The notes under the pieces are model-generated. The model saw only the letters and a list, made by a program, of their open reading frames with translations, was not told the origin of the DNA and did no database searches. A stretch of DNA of 11,228 bases from UKL13-2 sp031431435 (GTDB taxonomy: Bacteria; Pseudomonadota; Gammaproteobacteria; Burkholderiales; Usitatibacteraceae), in contig JANPDI010000063.1 in NCBI GenBank assembly GCA_031431435.1, positions 1-11,228 on the forward strand. The letters run 5' to 3'. Below, piece by piece: positions 6,575 to 11,228 of this stretch (positions are counted from its first letter, which is position 1; every line of letters starts with the position of its first letter). The position numbers and the translations under genes were made by a program.

Positions 6575-6590
6575 AACCACACGTGTTGTT
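6575..6590. promoter_or_regulatory. Near-palindrome upstream of the TRAP genes, candidate operator
   Basis: The 16 bases AACCACACGTGTTGTT form a palindrome with one mismatched pair, centred on the perfect 8-base core ACACGTGT. The site ends 4 bases upstream of the candidate -35 element, where an activator or repressor could bind. The regulator is unknown and none is encoded in the window. Confidence 0.35.
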
Positions 6591-6681
6591 GTGATAAAAA
6601 GTCAGGGCAGTTATTACCCATCTATGCACAGACGTTCGGCGCCACCCAACATTGCTGCGTCGCACAAATTCTGCATCCGAC

Positions 6682-8055
6682 TTACTTCACCTGAATCTGC
6701 GGCGGCGCAGCAACAAATGGCTGTGTGACAGCAGCCGGCTCAGCGCCTGCGCCTTTTTGTTTTGGGGTTGGCTGCCAACCAAGTGCCGCCGACATGACGG
6801 CAAATCCGACCACGTAGGCAAGCGCGACGTGCCAACCATGTTTCGCCCATAACCAGACTGAACGCGCCTCCGGAAAATTGTTGGTCAATGCGACCCCTGC
6901 TGACGAGCCAAACCAAAGCATCGAGCCGCCAAAGCCAACCGCATAGGCGAGGTATCCCCAATCATAACCGCCCTGTTTCAGCGCCAACGCCGTCAACGGA
7001 ATGTTGTCAAATACCGCCGAGAGAAATCCCAGGCCCAACGTGGTGATGGCGGACGCGGCGGGCAGTTGATCGACCGGCATCATCGACGCGGTCAAGACCA
7101 GTGACAATAAAAAAATCGTGCCGCGGAACGTCGCCGGCAGCAGCGACCAATCCGGTTTGCGAAGCGGCACACAAAGCAGAATTGCCAGCCAGACAGCAAG
7201 CCCAATAAACGGAATATGCGGGGTCAGGTGTGCAAACTTCAGGTTGCCGACCACGTTCGCCACAATTGCCGAGACCAGAATGAATGCCACCACCCCAACC
7301 CTGACATAGTCAACGTTGACATGGCGCTTGCCCATTTTGTAGATGGGTGAATATTTTTGCTGCTGCAGTGATGCGGGAATACCACAAACGACCACGGCGA
7401 CGGCGGCCGCCACATAGGCGTGCAGCACATCAGTCGGTGCCACCCCGTCGATCCACATCATGGTGGTGGTGGTGTCACCCACCACACTGCCAGAACCGCC
7501 GGCGTTTGACGCGGCAACAATAGCCGCCAAATAACCGATATGAACCTTGCCGCGGAATACGGCGTGTGCCATGGTGCCGCCGATCAGGGCGGCGGCGATG
7601 TTGTCCAGAAATGACGACAACACAAACACCATCAGCAACAACACAAAACCACCCTTCCAGTCGTCAGGAAGAATTCGCGGCAAAACATCCGGCACACGGC
7701 TGTCTTCAAAGTGTTTGGACAGCAGCGCAAAGCCCATCAACAATCCGAATAGATTCGCCAACGTCACCCATTCGTGGCCCAGGTGGGCGATAAAACCGCC
7801 GACACCGGCACCGGTCTTGAAGCCGGTAAAACCGATCTTGTAGATCAACGTCACGACAAGACCGGTGAGTGCAACCTGCAGCGTGTAATGGTGAAACAGG
7901 GCGATGCCAAACAGCGTCAGGGCAAACAAAATGAAATCGAGTGGAATGGCACCGACCATGACCAGTTGGGGTGTCGCCACCGGCTCAGCGGCAGCCGACA
8001 GCACCGGCAATAGCGACAGGGCCAATATCATCGAACGGCGCAGGCACAAAATCAT
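6682..8055 (-). CDS. NhaD/ArsB-type ion transporter, probable Na+/H+ antiporter
   Basis: This is a polytopic inner-membrane protein of 457 residues in the ion transporter (ArsB/NhaD/citrate permease) superfamily, about the size of NhaD antiporters. It begins with a signal-like hydrophobic stretch (8-23). Two related halves are visible. The first has SSFLDNIAAALIGG (147-160) and SNAGGSGSVVGDTTTTMMW (183-201). The second has FDNIPLTALALK (349-360) and GSMLWFGSSAGVALTNNF (377-394). The paired DN-containing hairpins and the Gly/Ser/Thr loops are the family signature and form the ion site. The C-terminus (430-457) is a soluble Ala/Pro/Gln tail. The ATG at 8055 has GAGGGA upstream; an in-frame TTG at 8103 would overlap lutC and is rejected. 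The start is 37 bases after the lutC stop, so co-transcription with lutABC is likely. Transport of a carboxylate rather than sodium/proton exchange cannot be excluded. Confidence 0.75.
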   Translation of the reverse strand: MILCLRRSMILALSLLPVLSAAAEPVATPQLVMVGAIPLDFILFALTLFGIALFHHYTLQVALTGLVVTLIYKIGFTGFKTGAGVGGFIAHLGHEWVTLANLFGLLMGFALLSKHFEDSRVPDVLPRILPDDWKGGFVLLLMVFVLSSFLDNIAAALIGGTMAHAVFRGKVHIGYLAAIVAASNAGGSGSVVGDTTTTMMWIDGVAPTDVLHAYVAAAVAVVVCGIPASLQQQKYSPIYKMGKRHVNVDYVRVGVVAFILVSAIVANVVGNLKFAHLTPHIPFIGLAVWLAILLCVPLRKPDWSLLPATFRGTIFLLSLVLTASMMPVDQLPAASAITTLGLGFLSAVFDNIPLTALALKQGGYDWGYLAYAVGFGGSMLWFGSSAGVALTNNFPEARSVWLWAKHGWHVALAYVVGFAVMSAALGWQPTPKQKGAGAEPAAVTQPFVAAPPQIQVK

Positions 8056-8092
8056 GACGCTTCCCTCGGCTGGATGGTGGACAAACGGCTGG

Positions 8093-8743
8093 CTACGGAA
8101 CAATCAACACGTGAACCCGATAGGGGCCATGGGCACCAATCACAATAGTCTGCTCAATGTCGGCCGTGCGCGACGGGCCGGAGATAAAAAACGTCGAGCG
8201 CGGTAACTGGCCACGCTCGGCACGCAGCAATCCGAACGCATCCTCCATGGTCGCGACGATGCGCGATGCCGACAACACGCAAATATGTGTTTCCGGCAAC
8301 AACGCATGCAACTTCGGCGTGGTTGGTGACGACAACAACAACAGCGTGCCGGTTTCGCCGATCGCACAAAAACAATCGGTCACACCAACCATGTCATTCG
8401 CGTTGGCGAGCCGGTTGTTGTACGCAATGCCCGACGCATGCCAGTCGAGGGTTGAAAGCGAAGGCCAGCCAACCACGGCCATTTCCAGACTATTTTGGCT
8501 CAAATAGCGCGCTGCTGCTTGAGGTACACTTTCCAGTGTTTCGACCCGCTCGACACTCGATTTAAGGCGTTCGCTTTCGCGGATGAAGCGTGCAACCGCA
8601 TCACCAAACGCAATCGACGGCAGCGGCCCGCCCTCGCGCCGGGCAATGTGCTCGCGCACAGCGGCAAGTTCGGCCCCGGTGGTCGCGCCTTCACGACCTG
8701 TTTGACGGCGGATGCGGTTGAGAATATTGTCGCGGGCGCTCAT
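8093..8743 (-). CDS. lutC: Lactate utilization protein LutC (LUD domain)
   Basis: This is the third subunit of the LutABC complex, which oxidises L-lactate to pyruvate in the cytoplasm. It has 216 residues, normal for LutC. A helical N-terminal part (1-75) is followed by a single LUD domain (about 80-213). The conserved block VGVTDCFCAIGETGTLLLLS (119-138) contains the family's ETGT motif (130-133). SGPSRTADIEQTIVIGAHGP (188-207) is the closing motif typical of LutC. The exact catalytic part played by the subunit is not settled in the literature I know. The ATG overlaps the lutB stop by 4 bases (ATGA), so translation is coupled. Confidence 0.9.
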   Translation of the reverse strand: MSARDNILNRIRRQTGREGATTGAELAAVREHIARREGGPLPSIAFGDAVARFIRESERLKSSVERVETLESVPQAAARYLSQNSLEMAVVGWPSLSTLDWHASGIAYNNRLANANDMVGVTDCFCAIGETGTLLLLSSPTTPKLHALLPETHICVLSASRIVATMEDAFGLLRAERGQLPRSTFFISGPSRTADIEQTIVIGAHGPYRVHVLIVP

Positions 8744-10170
8744 TTGCGCTCACTCTCATCGCGTTCGGTGCGCGCGCGTTGTGCGTACAGCTCACGAAAC
8801 GTTTTACCCGCCGGTGCCGGCATGTCGCGGCCGTCGGTCCAGCCGTCCAGACCGGGTAACCACGTCATGCGTTTATCCTTGCCGCCCCACCACGACGCGA
8901 CCCGTGCAGCCACCCTGGTACTGAACGCATACAGCGCCGGGCGCGTTGCGAACGCATTCCAAACACGAATCGAAAAACGCTCATGCCATGGACGCAGCGC
9001 CTGATCAAACTGCCGCTCGCGCAATTTCCGCATCAGGTCCGGCAGTGGGATTTTCACCGGGCACACCACCTGGCACTCGCCGCAAAACGTGGCGGCATTC
9101 GGCAGGTCGCCGGCATTCTCGATACCGACATAACTCGGTGTCAGCACAGAACCCATCGGTCCGGGATAAACCCAGCCATAGGCGTGTCCGCCAATATTCT
9201 GATAGACCGGACAATGGTTCATACACGCGCCACAACGAATACAGCGCAGCATTTCTTTCATATCGCTGCCGACCAGATTGGTGCGACCGGCATCGATCAG
9301 GACAATGTGCATTTGGTCCGGGCCATCGAGCTCATCCGGCGCCTTGACACCCGTTGTCAAGGTCAAATAGTTGGCGGCACTTTGACCCGTCGCGGAGCGT
9401 GGCAACAGGCGGATCAGCGTGGCAAAATCTTCGAGGGTCGCGATGACCTTTTCGATACCGGTCACCACACAGTGAATGCGCGGCACCGTTGTCACCAGGT
9501 CGGCATTTCCCTCGTTGGTGACGGTCAGCGTGGTACCGGTTTCGGCGATCACAAAGTTGGCGCCTGAAATGCCCATGTCGGCACCCAGAAATTTGTCGCG
9601 CAACACTTCGCGTGCTTCGCGCGTCATGGCCTCAATGTCGGTCAAACGCGGCCGGCCGTGTGCGGCGACAAACAAGTCGGCGACCTGTTCTTTGGATTTG
9701 TGCACGGCGGGCGCAACAATATGCGAGGGTGGCTCGTGCGCCAGTTGCAGGATGTATTCGCCCAGGTCGGTTTCAACCACCTCGATTCCGGCGGCCTCCA
9801 ACGCATCGTTGAGCGAGATTTCCTCACTCACCATGGACTTTGACTTGGTGGCGATTTTGACCGCGTTGCGTACCGCAATATCGACAATGATGGCATTTGC
9901 CTCGACAGCCGTCTCGGCCCAATGCACCACCGCCCCGCGCGCGGTTGCATTGCGTTCAAACTCGATCAGATAGGCGTCCAGATTATTGATCACCCGGTCA
10001 CGCAGCGCCGCCGCATGGGTTCGAATGTCCTGCCACGCGTCGATTTCGGCCACGGCCGCCGCACGACCGTCAACAAACTTGCCCTTGGCCTTCTTCATGG
10101 CGGTCTGCAACACGGCGTCGTTGAGTTTCATCGACGCTGTTTGTTTGAAGTGCATGCTCTGGACTTTCAT
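8740..10170 (-). CDS. lutB: Lactate utilization iron-sulfur protein LutB
   Basis: This is the central iron-sulfur subunit of the LutABC L-lactate oxidising complex. It has 476 residues, the usual length. A LUD domain fills about 75-300, with ISGANFVIAETGTTLTVTNE at 201-220. A ferredoxin-like domain follows: C310-x2-C313-x2-C316-x3-C320-P, then C363-x2-C366-x3-C370-P. These seven cysteines are the LutB pattern for two 4Fe-4S clusters. The stretch NIGGHAYGWVYPGPMGSVL (325-343) between them is highly characteristic. The C-terminal region (about 385-470, with RPWHERFSIRVWN and FRELYAQR) matches the LutB-specific tail domain. The ATG at 10170 has GGAG seven bases upstream and overlaps the lutA stop (ATGA). 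A later in-frame Met14 is possible but lacks this support. Start and end overlaps tie lutA, lutB and lutC into one translation unit. Confidence 0.95.
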   Translation of the reverse strand: MKVQSMHFKQTASMKLNDAVLQTAMKKAKGKFVDGRAAAVAEIDAWQDIRTHAAALRDRVINNLDAYLIEFERNATARGAVVHWAETAVEANAIIVDIAVRNAVKIATKSKSMVSEEISLNDALEAAGIEVVETDLGEYILQLAHEPPSHIVAPAVHKSKEQVADLFVAAHGRPRLTDIEAMTREAREVLRDKFLGADMGISGANFVIAETGTTLTVTNEGNADLVTTVPRIHCVVTGIEKVIATLEDFATLIRLLPRSATGQSAANYLTLTTGVKAPDELDGPDQMHIVLIDAGRTNLVGSDMKEMLRCIRCGACMNHCPVYQNIGGHAYGWVYPGPMGSVLTPSYVGIENAGDLPNAATFCGECQVVCPVKIPLPDLMRKLRERQFDQALRPWHERFSIRVWNAFATRPALYAFSTRVAARVASWWGGKDKRMTWLPGLDGWTDGRDMPAPAGKTFRELYAQRARTERDESERK

Positions 10171-10904
10171 GACGGCTCCGTCATGCCGGCGATAATCTCG
10201 GCGAAGTGATAGACGTTTGTTGTTGTATCACCGGTTCGTCTGAGACGCCCTTCAATATTCAACAGGCATCCAAGGTCGCCGCCAACAATGGTTGTCGCAC
10301 CCGAAGCGCGGATATTGGCGCATTTGTTTTCCGCCATGCGGGTCGAAATGTCACCCAGCTTGATGGAGAACGTGCCGCCGAAGCCACAGCACTTTTCACA
10401 ATCGGCCATTTCTGTGATGGTTGCGCCGGTTTGTGAAAGTAACATGCGCGGCTGCGATTTGATATTGAGCTCACGTAAGCCAGAACACGAGTCGTGGTAG
10501 GTTACGTTTAGTCCAGTGCCAGCCGCCTGTGGCGGCAACGACACTTTCAACACGTTGATCAGGAAGTCGGATAACTCGTACCACTTTGCGCCGAGTGCGG
10601 CAAAATCTGCCTGCTCCGGTTCGCCCTTGAACAAATCCTCGACAGCATGAATTTTTATCTGTCCGGAACACGAGCCCGAAGGGGCAACCACGTAATCGCA
10701 GTCCTTGAATTCGGCGAGAACCTTGCGGGCAAGTGTCTTGGCAATATCGCGCGCACCGGAGTTATAGCCGGGCTGTCCGCAACAGGTTTGGGATGCCGGG
10801 AAGACGACCTCGCAGCCCGCGTCTTCAAGCAGCTTCAGCGTGGCGAAGCCAATGTTTGGGCGGACGAGATCAACAAGGCAGGTGACAAACAGACCGACTT
10901 TCAT
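10167..10904 (-). CDS. lutA: Lactate utilization (Fe-S)-binding protein LutA
   Basis: This is the first subunit of the LutABC complex, with two cysteine-rich CCG domains like those of heterodisulfide reductase and glycolate oxidase GlcF. It has 245 residues from the chosen start. Domain 1 has Cys9, Cys41-Cys42-Gly43 (TCCGQPGYNSG) and Cys79 (SGSCSG). Domain 2 has Cys140 (HDSCSG), Cys172-Cys173-Gly174 (CEKCCGFGGTFS) and Cys213 (GGDLGC). All expected cluster-binding cysteines are present. The ATG at 10904 (MKVGLFVTCLVDL) matches the usual family N-terminus; an in-frame ATG at 10913 would add MRR. Neither start has a Shine-Dalgarno sequence. The gene is first in lutABC and 83 bases downstream of the endopeptidase gene. 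It ends with a 4-base overlap with lutB. Confidence 0.93.
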   Translation of the reverse strand: MKVGLFVTCLVDLVRPNIGFATLKLLEDAGCEVVFPASQTCCGQPGYNSGARDIAKTLARKVLAEFKDCDYVVAPSGSCSGQIKIHAVEDLFKGEPEQADFAALGAKWYELSDFLINVLKVSLPPQAAGTGLNVTYHDSCSGLRELNIKSQPRMLLSQTGATITEMADCEKCCGFGGTFSIKLGDISTRMAENKCANIRASGATTIVGGDLGCLLNIEGRLRRTGDTTTNVYHFAEIIAGMTEPS

Positions 10905-10911
10905 ACGCCGC

Positions 10912-10917
10912 ATATTA
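10912..10917 (-). promoter_or_regulatory. Candidate -10 element close to lutA (possible leaderless start)
   Basis: TAATAT on the minus strand matches the -10 consensus at 4 of 6 positions and ends 7 bases before the ATG at 10904. If used, transcription would start at or next to that ATG, which would fit the missing Shine-Dalgarno sequence. No acceptable -35 element is found at the right distance, so the call is weak. TTGACC further upstream (near 10952-10947) is a possible -35, but no -10 at the right spacing accompanies it. Confidence 0.2.
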
Positions 10918-10959
10918 GCGCATGAGGCGGTGCAAGGCGTTAATTCAGGTCAAGTAACA

Positions 10960-10973
10960 CGCCCGGGCGGGCG
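10960..10973 (-). terminator. Short GC stem-loop after the endopeptidase gene (weak)
   Basis: On the minus strand CGCCC and GGGCG pair around the 4-base loop GCCC, 14 bases after the TAG stop of the upstream gene. The following bases (TGTTACTTG) are only partly T-rich. It could help end that transcript before lutA, but the 5-bp stem makes this uncertain. Confidence 0.25.
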
Positions 10974-10987
10974 ATTTTTGCGGCGGG

Positions 10988-11228
10988 CTATATCCGCTTG
11001 ACCAACACCGGTTGGGCGGTTGGCGCAGCGACGACCTTGCCGGACTCGATCCACTTCTTGATGCGGTTGGCGTCGCCAATGCGGGTCAGCTTGCCGAGTG
11101 AATCCATCAATACGATGATGACCGGATTATTGCCGATCATCGCCTGCATCACCAGACACTTGCCGGCCTCATTGATGAAACCGGTCTTGGACACACCGAT
11201 GTTCCAATTGCCACTTTTGACCAGCGCG
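10988..11228 (-). CDS. D-alanyl-D-alanine endopeptidase/carboxypeptidase, C-terminal fragment (PbpG-like)
   Basis: The last 79 codons of a penicillin-binding serine peptidase (family S11) are visible; the gene enters from the right edge in the frame starting at 11227. The fragment reads NWNIGVSKTGFINEAGKCLV near its start. KTG (fragment residues 14-16) is the third active-site motif of the family. The text that follows (QAMIGNNPVIIVLMDSLGK, then RIGDANRIKKWIES) is typical of the short PbpG/PBP7 endopeptidases, which cut peptide cross-links in the periplasmic cell wall. The end lacks the long C-terminal domain and amphipathic anchor of DacA/DacC, which favours PbpG. The gene is a housekeeping neighbour with no evident link to lactate use. 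The catalytic Ser-x-x-Lys motif lies outside the window. Confidence 0.9.
   Translation of the reverse strand, partial: ALVKSGNWNIGVSKTGFINEAGKCLVMQAMIGNNPVIIVLMDSLGKLTRIGDANRIKKWIESGKVVAAPTAQPVLVKRI

Noticed and set aside
8056..8103. Longer TTG start for the NhaD-like protein
   Set aside because: It would overlap the end of lutC, adds residues before the signal-like hydrophobic stretch, and the ATG at 8055 has a good ribosome binding site.
1..11228. Search for a defence system, CRISPR array, phage, insertion sequence or RNA gene
   Set aside because: No repeat-spacer pattern, nuclease, transposase, integrase or tRNA-like fold was seen. All genes belong to metabolic, transport or cell-wall families on one strand.

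Overview
The window looks like chromosome of a betaproteobacterium, probably Burkholderiales-like. This rests on moderately high GC, the long 'mannitol/chloroaromatic-type' TRAP permease, the LutABC set and a PbpG-like endopeptidase. The taxon is inferred from recalled family resemblance; no database was searched. Every supported gene lies on the minus strand, so transcription runs from high to low coordinates. No rRNA, tRNA, CRISPR array, transposase or phage gene was found.

In transcription order: (1) the C-terminal end of a PbpG/DacA-like D-Ala-D-Ala endopeptidase enters at the right edge (10988-11228). (2) lutA-lutB-lutC (10904 down to 8093) follow, with 4-base ATGA overlaps at both junctions; this is the iron-sulfur/LUD-domain L-lactate oxidation complex. 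(3) An NhaD/ArsB-type ion transporter gene starts 37 bases after lutC (8055-6682). (4) A 230-base gap holds a candidate promoter and a near-palindrome, followed by a complete tripartite TRAP transporter: Tat-exported binding protein (6451-5336), a strong hairpin with a T tract (5281-5309), small permease (5232-4612) and an unusually long large permease (4615-2444). (5) A structured 217-base gap precedes two NAD(P)-dependent reductases: a GhrB/hydroxypyruvate-reductase-like D-2-hydroxyacid dehydrogenase (2226-1261) and a GlxR/GarR-like beta-hydroxyacid dehydrogenase (1160-303). (6) A 146-base gap with a perfect 9-bp inverted repeat precedes the first 52 codons of a glutathione S-transferase at the left edge.

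The working model is a small-carboxylate module. The TRAP binding protein keeps residues that, from memory of the TakP structure, contact a 2-oxo/2-hydroxy acid and its cation. It would bring lactate or a related acid into the cell on the sodium gradient, and LutABC would oxidise L-lactate to pyruvate. The NhaD-like protein could restore the sodium gradient, and the two reductases could handle related C2-C3 oxoacids such as glyoxylate, hydroxypyruvate or tartronate semialdehyde. Each family assignment is well supported. The functional link between them is inference from gene order.

The least ordinary points are the 723-residue TRAP large permease with an internal hydrophilic insert carrying a 15-residue tandem repeat, the terminator-like hairpin between the binding-protein and permease genes, the Phe in place of the expected Trp in the binding pocket, and the palindromes upstream of the gst and TRAP genes. 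No clearly new system was identified.
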